Positions 9,495 to 18,198 of a stretch of 64,000 bases of DNA are shown here, piece after piece (position 1 is the first letter of the stretch; the number at the start of each line of letters is the position of its first letter). The translations under genes were made by a program, and so were the position numbers. The notes beneath the pieces are model-generated. The model was not told where the DNA came from and did not search any database. It was given only the letters and a program-made list of their open reading frames with translations. Origin of the DNA: an uncultured Bacilli bacterium (GTDB taxonomy: Bacteria; Bacillota_I; Bacilli_A; RF39; UBA660); NCBI GenBank assembly GCA_934090685.1, contig CAKOJN010000004.1:66189-130188 (forward strand), given 5' to 3'.

Positions 9495-10200
9495 ACCACT
9501 CTACCCCTTTTGGTTTCATACTTAAATATATTCCTAATACTTAAAATTATTTTATTTTTACATCTTATAAATCACTCCTCCTTAATAAATTTTTTTATTG
9601 TTTTTATATAAAATTGGGTACATAACTTTTGACTTTAATTCTCTAATTTTCTAAATATTCCGCGTGTTTATTTTTAGCAGGATAAGGATGGCTGACAAAC
9701 AACTTCCCAGTGGGGAGTTTAGCCCTATTTTAAAGGGATTGCGAAAGACTACTTTGTCATACATTAAAATAAATGTCATACTATTGGGTTAACTAAAAAT
9801 AGCAAATTTTGTATCAAAAATAGCAGTTAGACACACAAATGGTTATACAAATGTCATACTTTTGGATTAACAAAATTGCTAATTATGAACCTCTTTTCAC
9901 ACATAAACCAACTTTTTTAGGTACCTTAATTATTTATTTTTTTATAATTTCTTGGTACATACTTTTTGTTTATATAATTTTAGATAACAATTCCTCCTTA
10001 CAAAAAAATACTATACTCATAAACTGAATATAGTATTTTAGCATCTAATAGTTCATATCCTATAACTATTGCTATATTGTAATAATTATATCGTAAATAT
10101 ATTAGAAGTCAATGTCAAAAAAGAGAATGTTAAATTGTAAAACAAAATGACATTATTAAGTAAGTTAGAAAAACAAAAATATTAAATAAGGTCTTTAATT
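9495..10200. other. gene-free stretch inside the island with hairpins and a direct repeat
   Basis: No convincing gene is seen. Two copies of an ATGTCATACT-type 26-bp sequence lie at 9773-9798 and 9851-9876 (78-bp period, few mismatches). Upstream, 9707-9740 holds overlapping short inverted repeats (CTTCCCA/TGGGGAG and CCCT/AGGG). The stretch lies between the recombinase operon promoter side and the restriction gene terminator. It could hold a promoter, a small RNA or a recombination/transfer site. Confidence 0.4.
10002..10039 (-). terminator. terminator downstream of the restriction endonuclease gene
   Basis: On the minus strand AAAATACTATA (10029-10039 side) pairs with TATAGTATTTT and runs into TTTTTTT. 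It is about 160 nt past the endonuclease stop. Confidence 0.65.
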
Positions 10201-11640
10201 TTATATAAACTCTTTTAAAATTTCTTCTAAATATTTATTATTTAACCAAAAACAATGCTTAGTATATTTTGCCAAATTTGTTAGCTTATCTCTCACAGGT
10301 AAATCAAATGTATCACTTGAGTCCTTAGCATGCGGCCTGACATGGCAAACTTTATTATCAGACATCCTAGGAAATTTAGTTATTCTATTACCATTTTTAT
10401 CTATTTCCTTAACTATATTTCCAGTAACAATGCAATTATATGTTAGCTCCCAAACAGGTTTTGCTTCTAATTCTATATCTTGTTCTGGCATATTCCATAA
10501 TTTTATTCCTGCAAAAACATATTCGTCATTAATCATTTTAAATACAAAAAACATGTATTTAGTCGATTCCAACTCTTCTCTAAATTCAGAATTTTCCCAT
10601 GATTGACAAGCAATTTCTGTAAATTTAAACGCAGGAAATGGCATAGATTCTTTAATTCTTCCACTCTTCTCTATTCTTATGGTTCTGGGAATAATATTTG
10701 CTTTTAAAAATTCATCCGTTTCACTCAAATTACTTTTAACTCCAAACATTCTACTTATTATCATAGCATTAAGATTTTTTGCAGTTGAATCAATGTTAAA
10801 TTTTTCCATTAATTGCTTTTGCGTCATTCCTTTATATTTATTAACAACATTATCAATAAATTCATTAAATGTAATATCTTTATTACCAATAATTTTTTCC
10901 ACATCTTTGTAATTGCCAATATACTTTCTTACCAATTGTGTCATATATGAGGTTTTTAAGCAAAATGCTCTTTGCATGGCTTTTATTGAGGAAAATGGTT
11001 GCTGTCTTAATGATTGAGAGTTTGCGCCCTTGGTACAAGCTCCTAAATACATTGTATCAGCTTCAGATATTTCATGTGCCTTTCCTTCTTTTATTTTTTT
11101 TATAATTGTATTCCAATCATCAATCACGATTTTTAAATCTTCTTCAGGAAAAGTAAATAATTTTTCATGCGTAATCTTTAAATCTTTTTTGTTTTTATCT
11201 GGCTCATATAAATACCATATAATTTGTATCTTACTGTTTTTATACCAAAAATGACTGGTAAAAAATGTATGTTTATATTCATCCATATAATTAATAATAT
11301 TTAAAACTAACCTTTCCTTCGCAGACAATGTATTATCTTTATTTTTTTTGTATGGAGTTACTTTCAATTCAACACCAGCTTCTTCAAAATCTGGTGCTGA
11401 AGTAGAATTAATATCATAATTATAAACATTAGTTTCAAAAGCATGGCCAAAATAGGCTTTATTTTGTTTCACTTTACCATATTGGACTTCTTCTTCCATA
11501 ACATAACTAGGTATCTCTTCAGTAATATTATAATCTTTATTTTTATTATTTGAAAATATTTTTTCAATTTCATTAAAAGACTTTCCAATTGTAGATTTAG
11601 CTAAATTTTGAATTTCTTCTTCTGTATAACTTTTTTTCAT
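10201..11640 (-). CDS. Sau3AI-like type II restriction endonuclease
   Basis: The 479-residue protein closely follows Sau3AI. It has a MutH-type catalytic block PDFEEAGVELKVTPYKK (Asp...ExK of the PD-(D/E)xK fold), then KERLVLNIINY, a CTKGANSQSLRQQP segment, a second MutH-like half with MPFPAFKF and KLWNMP, and HVRPH near the C terminus. Sau3AI is built of two MutH-like domains and cuts GATC, so this enzyme probably does too (inference from similarity). ATG 11640 has AAAGGAGAA upstream; an in-frame start at 11670 does not. It is divergent from the methyltransferase gene at 11814, with 173 bp between them for control of both. Confidence 0.9.
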   Translation of the reverse strand: MKKSYTEEEIQNLAKSTIGKSFNEIEKIFSNNKNKDYNITEEIPSYVMEEEVQYGKVKQNKAYFGHAFETNVYNYDINSTSAPDFEEAGVELKVTPYKKNKDNTLSAKERLVLNIINYMDEYKHTFFTSHFWYKNSKIQIIWYLYEPDKNKKDLKITHEKLFTFPEEDLKIVIDDWNTIIKKIKEGKAHEISEADTMYLGACTKGANSQSLRQQPFSSIKAMQRAFCLKTSYMTQLVRKYIGNYKDVEKIIGNKDITFNEFIDNVVNKYKGMTQKQLMEKFNIDSTAKNLNAMIISRMFGVKSNLSETDEFLKANIIPRTIRIEKSGRIKESMPFPAFKFTEIACQSWENSEFREELESTKYMFFVFKMINDEYVFAGIKLWNMPEQDIELEAKPVWELTYNCIVTGNIVKEIDKNGNRITKFPRMSDNKVCHVRPHAKDSSDTFDLPVRDKLTNLAKYTKHCFWLNNKYLEEILKEFI

Positions 11641-11813
11641 AAATTCTCCTTTCGATCTTGTTTTTATCAAAAAAATATTATAAAATATTATTAGTAAATA
11701 TTGATTTATTCGTTTAAAAAATTATAACTTTAAAAGAATATTAGTTGATCTTTTTATCTATATATATTATAATATAAAGTATGTTTACAAACAATAGAAA
11801 AGGAGTATTAATT

Positions 11814-13061
11814 ATGAAAAAAACAGTAGTTGAATTATTTGCAGGAGTTGGTGGATTTAGATGTGGTCTAAATAAAGTTACGTTAATAGATGGTATAGTC
11901 AAAGAAAACGGAAATTGGAATTTCGTTTGGGCTAACCAATGGGAACCATCCACAAAAACGCAAGATGCATTCAATTGTTATATAAAAAGATTTGGAGATG
12001 ACAACGCAAGTAATATAGATATTTTTAAAGTTGATAAAAAGGAAATACCTGACCATACATTATTAGTTGGAGGATTTCCTTGCCAAGATTACTCAGTTGC
12101 TCAGACTTTATCTAATAGCAAAGGAATCGAAGGAAAAAAAGGTGTCTTATGGTGGGCTATTGCAGATGTATTAAAAGCAAAAAGGCCACCATTCGTACTT
12201 TTAGAAAATGTTGATAGACTATTATTATCGCCCGCTAAACAAAGAGGAAGAGATTTTGGTGTTATTTTGAGAACTTTTATGGACAACGGATATGCTGTAC
12301 AATGGAGGGTTATTAATGCAGGAGAATATGGACTACCTCAAAAGAGAAGAAGAATATTTATTTTTGCCTATCACAAAACAACAAACTATTATAAGTCATT
12401 AACAAAAACAAATCTACACGATATTATTTTTAATGAAGGAATATTTGCAAAACAATTTCCAATAAAAAATGAAGAATTAAATTATAGTACTGCTGATTTA
12501 TCTAAAAAAAGTTATGATAATTTAGTTGAAGTAAGCAATAAATTTAAGGCTCAATTTTACAATGCTGGAATCATGCTAAATGGGAAAGTGTATTCTTCTA
12601 AAGTTGAAAAAAATTGCACTGATATTTGCCCTTTAAAAAGCATTATACAAAAAGACAAAGTTGAAGATAAATATTTTTTAAATGAGGAAACACTTGAAAA
12701 ATTCAAGTATTTAAAGGGGACAAAAAGAATACCTAGAATTAAACCAAATGGAGAATCTTACGTATATACAGAGGGTGCTATGCCATGTCCTGACAATTTG
12801 GAAGCACCAGCTAGGACAATGTTGACCAGTGAAGGCGGTATAAGTAGAACAACACATATTGTTGAAGATTATATAACAAAAAAAATAAGATTATTGACAC
12901 CATTAGAGTGTGAAAGAATTAATGGTTTCCCAGATAATTGGACAAATACTGGCATGACAGACAAGAGAAGAAACTTTATGATGGGAAATGCTCTTGTTGT
13001 TGGTATAATAGAACGCCTTGGAAATGAAATTGAATTAATTATAGAAAAAGAAACTGACTAG
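11814..13061 (+). CDS. DNA (cytosine-5) methyltransferase, partner of the Sau3AI-like enzyme
   Basis: The 415-residue protein has all main m5C motifs in order: VELFAGVGGFRCG (I), GGFPCQDYS with the catalytic Cys (IV), LLENVDRLL (VI), and GLPQKRRRIF (VIII, QxRxR). The C-terminal RINGFPDNW and MMGNALVVG (X) follow. It should protect the host by methylating the site of the divergent endonuclease, predicted GATC. GGAG lies 8 nt before ATG 11814; a longer frame from 11781 has no site. The gene ends 7 nt before a long perfect inverted repeat. Confidence 0.92.
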   Translation: MKKTVVELFAGVGGFRCGLNKVTLIDGIVKENGNWNFVWANQWEPSTKTQDAFNCYIKRFGDDNASNIDIFKVDKKEIPDHTLLVGGFPCQDYSVAQTLSNSKGIEGKKGVLWWAIADVLKAKRPPFVLLENVDRLLLSPAKQRGRDFGVILRTFMDNGYAVQWRVINAGEYGLPQKRRRIFIFAYHKTTNYYKSLTKTNLHDIIFNEGIFAKQFPIKNEELNYSTADLSKKSYDNLVEVSNKFKAQFYNAGIMLNGKVYSSKVEKNCTDICPLKSIIQKDKVEDKYFLNEETLEKFKYLKGTKRIPRIKPNGESYVYTEGAMPCPDNLEAPARTMLTSEGGISRTTHIVEDYITKKIRLLTPLECERINGFPDNWTNTGMTDKRRNFMMGNALVVGIIERLGNEIELIIEKETD

Positions 13062-13067
13062 AACGTA

Positions 13068-13131
13068 TAAAATGTAACCTATAAAGTGGACTTTCAAAAA
13101 AAGAGAGACCTACTTTATAGGTTACATTTTA
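13068..13131. repeat. 20-bp perfect inverted repeat between the two methyltransferase genes
   Basis: TAAAATGTAACCTATAAAGT at 13068-13087 is perfectly complementary to 13112-13131, with a 24-nt loop. It directly follows the first methyltransferase gene. It can act as a strong terminator-like hairpin, although the T-run after it is short. Length and perfection exceed a usual terminator in this window. Confidence 0.85.
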
Positions 13132-13208
13132 GTATGTTAATTTTTCTTCAAAAATATATTGACTTTTTTGATTAAACCTGGTATCCTGGTAATTGTTAAG
13201 GTGATAAA

Positions 13209-14429
13209 ATGAAAAATAAGATTATAGACTTATTCGCCGGGGCTGGAGGATTGTCAGAGGGTTTTAGAAGAAATGGCTTTGATATTGTTGCGCATGTTGA
13301 AATGGATAGAGATGCTTCATACACATTAAAAACAAGAGAAGCGTACTATTATTGTAAAGAAAACAACATGTTAAGTTTATACATAAGTTACTTAAAAGGA
13401 AAAGTATCAAGAGAAGAATTATATAAAAATATACCTAAAAGTGTTATTGATAGAGTAATTAACGAAGAAATATCAGATAATACGCTATCTTTAATATTTA
13501 ATAAAATTGATAATATGCTTGAAAATGAAAAAGTTTTGGGGATTATCGGTGGACCACCATGTCAAGCTTACTCTGTGGCTGGACGTTCACGTATGAAAGA
13601 AAAAATCAAAAATGATCCAAGAAATTATTTATATTTATATTACTTAGAATTTATAAAAAAATATAGTCCTAGTTTTTTCGTTTTTGAGAATGTACAGGGT
13701 ATTTTATCCGCAAAAAAAGGGACCATTTTTCAAGACATAAAAGATAGAATGAAAAAACTAGGATATACTATTGATTATAAGTTATTGGATTCAAATGACT
13801 TTGGAGTAGTACAACATAGAAAAAGGATAATAATAATTGGGTATAAAAGAGAATTAAATATTGATTATCCAAAATTTGATAAAATTAATTTTAAGTATAG
13901 TATAAAAGATTTGTTTCAAGATTTACCAAAAATAAAAGATGATGAAATTAATAACAATTATTCTTCAATTTCAAATGATTGCCTGGAAAACTTAAAAATA
14001 AGAAATAGATATTGGAATGTATTAACTTACAATCAAAGTAGAAAATTAAATGATAATGATAAAGAAATATATAAAATATGTATTAAAAATAAAAACATCA
14101 AATACTGCGATTTGCCAAACAACTTAATAAAGCATAATAATAAGCAAGCATTTTTGGATAGATTTAAAGTTGTTGATTATGATAAGCCTTGTCATACAAT
14201 GGTAGCACATATTTCAAAAGATGGACATCATTATATCCATCCAGATATAAATCAATGCAGATCATTAACTGTTAGAGAAGCAGCTAGAATTCAAACATTT
14301 CCAGATGATTACTATTTTGAATCATCAAGAACCAGTGCATATAAACAAATAGGAAATGCTGTACCAGTATTTATGGCTGAACAAATAGCAAAAAAAATAA
14401 AAGAATCACTGCTTTTGAAACAAGAGTAA
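13209..14429 (+). CDS. second DNA (cytosine-5) methyltransferase, linked to GHKL/receiver genes
   Basis: This 406-residue Dcm-type enzyme has DLFAGAGGLSEGF (I), IGGPPCQAYSVAGRS with the catalytic Cys (IV), FVFENVQG (VI), VVQHRKRIIIIG (VIII) and IGNAVPVFMA (X). A 75-residue insertion between motifs I and IV (about 40-105) is unlike the first methyltransferase, and the target recognition region (about 250-330) is unrelated, so it should have another specificity. GGTGATAAA precedes the ATG. It converges with the receiver/GHKL operon with only about 10 bp between stops. That makes the three genes one likely functional unit. Confidence 0.88.
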   Translation: MKNKIIDLFAGAGGLSEGFRRNGFDIVAHVEMDRDASYTLKTREAYYYCKENNMLSLYISYLKGKVSREELYKNIPKSVIDRVINEEISDNTLSLIFNKIDNMLENEKVLGIIGGPPCQAYSVAGRSRMKEKIKNDPRNYLYLYYLEFIKKYSPSFFVFENVQGILSAKKGTIFQDIKDRMKKLGYTIDYKLLDSNDFGVVQHRKRIIIIGYKRELNIDYPKFDKINFKYSIKDLFQDLPKIKDDEINNNYSSISNDCLENLKIRNRYWNVLTYNQSRKLNDNDKEIYKICIKNKNIKYCDLPNNLIKHNNKQAFLDRFKVVDYDKPCHTMVAHISKDGHHYIHPDINQCRSLTVREAARIQTFPDDYYFESSRTSAYKQIGNAVPVFMAEQIAKKIKESLLLKQE

Positions 14430-14438
14430 TTCTTTTTT

Positions 14439-15710
14439 TTATTTATAATAGATATTATCTCCAACCCTATTTATCCATGATGAAAACTTTTGTTGAATAT
14501 TTACTTTAATGTTATTTTTGAGTTGACCAATTTTTTCGCATTGCTTATAAATATCATTAGTACAAATATCAAAGCAAACAATCAAATGCGAAAAAATATT
14601 TTCTTCATTAATATAAGAAAACATACAAATGTCTTGACAGCTGTAACTATAATTTTTTAAGTCCTTGAGTTTTTTGTAATTCTTTTCATAATCTTTTACG
14701 CCTATAATTAAAAATCCTTGGCAATATGTAGTATTTTTTGATTTAGATGCAAAAGTACAATTTGGAGTAATATTTAATGCAATTTGATAAATATAATCAA
14801 ATTGTATTTCTTTTTCACAAAGTGCAGCAAACAAATCATCAATTAGCATATTTTCTGAGCTTTTTTCAGCCATACTTAGTTCTTTAAGATTATTATAACT
14901 ATAATCTTTAATTTTATATAAACTTCCTGGTATATTTATATTACTTTTTTTTCTTTCAAACAACATTTCATAATTAAACTTAAACTTGTCAGTAAACGCA
15001 ATTGATTCTTTAACATATTTAAAGTCGTAATTGTTCATTGAGTTAATTTTTGACAACACATTATCACTAACTTTTGTATTCAATATTTCAAAAGCAGACA
15101 AAATTTTGTCTGGCATAAGCGTATTACCTACAAATATTCCTAGATTTTTATCAATTAGTTTAGAATCAATTTTATTTGAATATGATTTTTCTATTAAAAT
15201 ATTAAATTCCTCTCTTACTGCCTTTAAATAATTTTCTTGCCATTCTAATAAATTAAATAAATTCTTATTTTGTTCTTCAAACTCGTCAAATATATCAGAA
15301 ATTAAATTATTAAACGCATCATCAGACTCAGCATATAACACTTTTGATTTTTTAGCATTCAAAATTGCTATTGGTAAATTATTAGGCATTTTTTCTTCTA
15401 TTTTATTTTTCAAACTTTCTATATCATCTTCATGTTGAGTCCACGCAACTATGAGTAAGTGTTTTTCACCATTTTCTGATATTGCTCTAATTATATTAGT
15501 AACTCTAGGAACATCAACAACTCCATTATCAAACGCCAAATCAACAAATACAATTCTATACCCCAAATATAAATTATTAGTAACTAAATCATTAGGGTTA
15601 ATATATAGAGTTTTTACACCTTTAGAAGAACAATAATTCATTAATTGTTGCACTTGTTCTTTTATATCATCAACAAATATTATACCAGTTGTAAATTTAT
15701 TTAATTTCAT
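14439..15710 (-). CDS. receiver-like protein with unrecognised C-terminal region
   Basis: The 423-residue protein begins with a receiver-type alpha/beta domain: IIFVDD (D14, D15), VFVDLAFD (D57 at the phospho-acceptor position), LLIVAWTQ (Ser/Thr position), and a later Lys in LNAKKS. The remaining 300 residues contain no DNA-binding or enzymatic motif I recognise; a late FDICTNDIYKQCEKIGQL stretch and scattered Cys are visible. ATG 15710 is preferred: GAGGATAGGG lies upstream and it overlaps the GHKL gene stop by 14 nt, implying coupled synthesis. The C-terminal part may be the effector of the module, which is inference. Confidence 0.65.
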   Translation of the reverse strand: MKLNKFTTGIIFVDDIKEQVQQLMNYCSSKGVKTLYINPNDLVTNNLYLGYRIVFVDLAFDNGVVDVPRVTNIIRAISENGEKHLLIVAWTQHEDDIESLKNKIEEKMPNNLPIAILNAKKSKVLYAESDDAFNNLISDIFDEFEEQNKNLFNLLEWQENYLKAVREEFNILIEKSYSNKIDSKLIDKNLGIFVGNTLMPDKILSAFEILNTKVSDNVLSKINSMNNYDFKYVKESIAFTDKFKFNYEMLFERKKSNINIPGSLYKIKDYSYNNLKELSMAEKSSENMLIDDLFAALCEKEIQFDYIYQIALNITPNCTFASKSKNTTYCQGFLIIGVKDYEKNYKKLKDLKNYSYSCQDICMFSYINEENIFSHLIVCFDICTNDIYKQCEKIGQLKNNIKVNIQQKFSSWINRVGDNIYYK

Positions 15711-17781
15711 CCCTATCCTCCAACTCAATTCTATATTTAACTCCACTGTATAAACTAGGAATAGTATCATCAATTATATCAAAATCAATTTTGCCATTAT
15801 GCATTGACACAATTTCATTTACTATAAATAAACCCAGTCCTAATCCATTTTTCTTTTTACTAACAAAAGGAGAAAAAAGAATATTTGGATCATCGACATT
15901 GAACCCAGGACCATTATCTGCAAAATATATAATATTTTTTTTGTCTTCTTTTTGCATTTTAACAAAAATTTCTTTGTCACTTTGTAACTCTAACCAGTAA
16001 ACGGAATTATCAAACAAATTAATTAAAATTCTTAATATTTGGCTTTCGATTCCTATAAAATCAAAATTATCAACTATAACTTTTAAAGTTATATTATGAT
16101 CAACAAGTCTATAATGTGCATAATTTTTAAATTTTTCCATTAATTTTACACTAGATATTTTTGAAAAGTCTCTATTTCTAATTAAATCACTTTGAGCGTT
16201 CAGTAAATCATTTATATTGATTATATTTTTTTTCAAATCTTCATAAGAAATTTCTTTTGCTTTTAGCATATTTAATAATGATTTTACCTGTTTATCAATA
16301 TCATGGAAAATCATATTAAATTCTACTGAACTGCTTGCAATTGATAAATATAATTTCCTTGATTTTTGAAATTCATCAGCTATTTCACCAAATTTTTTTA
16401 TAATGTTTTTTTTATCATCTTCATGAACAAAATCAATATTTTCTATTTCATACATAAACTCTTCAACAGTGTCGTCAATTTTTTCTCTTTTTATATTTTT
16501 ATCAATTGATTCCTTCACTTTATTTTTGCTGGGGACTATAAACAACGCAAAATTATCAACTATTGTTTCAATTATTTTTTTGAATTCTATAAATGCAGCG
16601 TTTTCTATAAATCCTTCCCTGTTTGTTTTTTCGATTAAATCTGTACTTTTAGTAGCATCTAAATCAATGATTCCAATAATAATATTCTTACTTAAATTTT
16701 TACTTGGATTATTTAATCTCTTTAAATTTAGTCCTAACCAATCTTCATCCCTACTACCATAATTATATATACGTTGACCACTCCTATATACTCTAACTCC
16801 ACCATTTTCATCCAAATAATTTATTAAAACGTCTTTTTTCATATTTAGCATTTTTAGTACTTTTGGAGTTCTGTGAAAAGCATACAATCTTACTTTGATT
16901 GGGCCAATCTTATATTTAGAAATATCAATATTTTCTAATTTTTCATCAGCATATTTGTATTCAACAGTTTTATATTCGGTAAATGATTTAAATCCTTGCA
17001 TTTCTAAATATGGTTTAAAAGAAAAAATCATTTTTCCTTGAGCAGTTCCTGGTTCAACATCAATAGACGCCTGCCATAAGCTATATTCTAATACTTCATT
17101 GATAGTAAAGTAATTATCAAACATATTTTTATCATTTGAAATAAAATTAATATCAAATTTATCATTTTCGTTTTTAAATGGAGACTGCAACTTTAAAATT
17201 TCTGTATAGACTTTCCTTAAGTCAGTATCATTCCATTCTTCGTTCAAATCCTCAATTATTATTCTTGTACCAGAAGATGTATATATTTTTTTATCTCCAT
17301 TATATAAATTAATTGGCATTTTAATATCTTCTAACATTTTATCATCTAAAAATTTATTAAAATCTATATTAAGACAATAACATGATTCATTGTTTTTTTG
17401 TGTAATTATAGTTACTTTATTGCCAATTTTATTAATTGCAAATCTTCCTATTCCTTTTTCACCAACAGGAACTCTTACTGAATTATTTTTTAAATTTTGT
17501 TCTTTTAGCATCTTCTTATTGTTAGTACCTATAATTAGCCAATTATTAGATAAATCATTGTCGTTCATGCCAATACCATTATCAACAATTTCAATCGATG
17601 ATATTTTTCTATCGAATAAATTAATTAATTCCCCCTCCTCATGAATTATAACATCACATTTTGTAGCACCAGCATCATATGAGTTTTTTATTATTTCCGA
17701 AAGAGCAATAATTTTATTTTCAATTGATTCTTTACCTATCTCAAAAACAATTCTAGCACTTGTTTTAAAATTATTTTCCAT
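15697..17781 (-). CDS. protein with two GHKL ATPase domains (MORC/Hsp90-like N-terminal, histidine-kinase-like C-terminal)
   Basis: The 694-residue protein has a first GHKL domain with EIIKNSYDAGAT (N box, about 30), EIVDNGIGM (about 65) and VGEKGIGRFA (about 107), the pattern of Hsp90/MutL/MORC ATPases. After a middle region comes a helical segment with IFHDIDKQVKSLLNML, like a kinase dimerisation H box. A second GHKL domain then has NLFDNSVYW, FADNGPGF and NGLGLGLFIV, as in histidine kinases. Both ATP sites look intact. ATG 17781 has GGAGG 5 nt upstream (an in-frame TTG at 17793 overlaps it). The next gene, receiver-like, overlaps its stop, so phosphotransfer between the two is plausible. 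Confidence 0.8.
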   Translation of the reverse strand: MENNFKTSARIVFEIGKESIENKIIALSEIIKNSYDAGATKCDVIIHEEGELINLFDRKISSIEIVDNGIGMNDNDLSNNWLIIGTNNKKMLKEQNLKNNSVRVPVGEKGIGRFAINKIGNKVTIITQKNNESCYCLNIDFNKFLDDKMLEDIKMPINLYNGDKKIYTSSGTRIIIEDLNEEWNDTDLRKVYTEILKLQSPFKNENDKFDINFISNDKNMFDNYFTINEVLEYSLWQASIDVEPGTAQGKMIFSFKPYLEMQGFKSFTEYKTVEYKYADEKLENIDISKYKIGPIKVRLYAFHRTPKVLKMLNMKKDVLINYLDENGGVRVYRSGQRIYNYGSRDEDWLGLNLKRLNNPSKNLSKNIIIGIIDLDATKSTDLIEKTNREGFIENAAFIEFKKIIETIVDNFALFIVPSKNKVKESIDKNIKREKIDDTVEEFMYEIENIDFVHEDDKKNIIKKFGEIADEFQKSRKLYLSIASSSVEFNMIFHDIDKQVKSLLNMLKAKEISYEDLKKNIININDLLNAQSDLIRNRDFSKISSVKLMEKFKNYAHYRLVDHNITLKVIVDNFDFIGIESQILRILINLFDNSVYWLELQSDKEIFVKMQKEDKKNIIYFADNGPGFNVDDPNILFSPFVSKKKNGLGLGLFIVNEIVSMHNGKIDFDIIDDTIPSLYSGVKYRIELEDRDEIK

Positions 17782-17793
17782 ATTTTCCTCCAA

Positions 17794-18198
17794 TCAAACG
17801 AATATCTAATATTATTATACAACACTTTTTTAAAATTGCACGTATATATTTGCCTTTAAAATCACAAATGTTTATATTTTATTTGCTATTCTTATTATGA
17901 TAAATATAACATTTTAATATTTTGTAATTTTATTGCAACTTTAATTTCTTTTCGTTTTAGTCATTTCATTACGCCATAGAGTAATTTATTTATATTTTTG
18001 TCAATTTATTACGACACAGAGTAATTTTTTTATAAAATTGTCGATTTATTACGTTGGTTTTTTATAACTTTAAATAAAGAAATAGCAAAGATAATAAACA
18101 TTTTAATAATATATGTCTCGTTTTAAGTTATTAACTCATAAAAAAAGAATTTCAACATTGAGCCAAAATCCTTTTGTTTTAAAGCAAACAAGATACTT
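17794..18198. other. gene-free end region of the island
   Basis: This AT-rich stretch lies upstream of the GHKL operon and next to the attachment arm. It should hold that operon's promoter. The only structured content seen is the 40-bp-period repeat at 17964-18060 listed separately. No supportable reading frame was found. Confidence 0.5.
17964..18060. repeat. 40-bp period tandem repeat, about 2.4 copies
   Basis: TTATTACG-type cores begin at 17968, 18008 and 18048, exactly 40 bp apart. Full units share ATTACG...CA.AGAGTAATTT.TTTATA. Within each unit ATTAC and GTAAT form an inverted pair about 8 nt apart. The third copy is cut after ATTACG. The array lies about 150 bp from the attachment arm and 190 bp upstream of the GHKL gene. 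Confidence 0.8.

Noticed and set aside
9839..10027. 62-codon plus-strand frame in the island
   Set aside because: No ribosome binding site, it overlaps one of the direct repeats, and its composition is that of random AT-rich DNA.
13209..14429. Second methyltransferase as a second half of the Sau3AI-like system
   Set aside because: It has a different target region and a large insertion, is separated by a long inverted repeat, and faces the GHKL operon, so it belongs to that module more likely.
17964..18060. CRISPR-like array
   Set aside because: Only two and a half units, and the whole 40-bp unit is repeated with no unique spacer and no cas genes.
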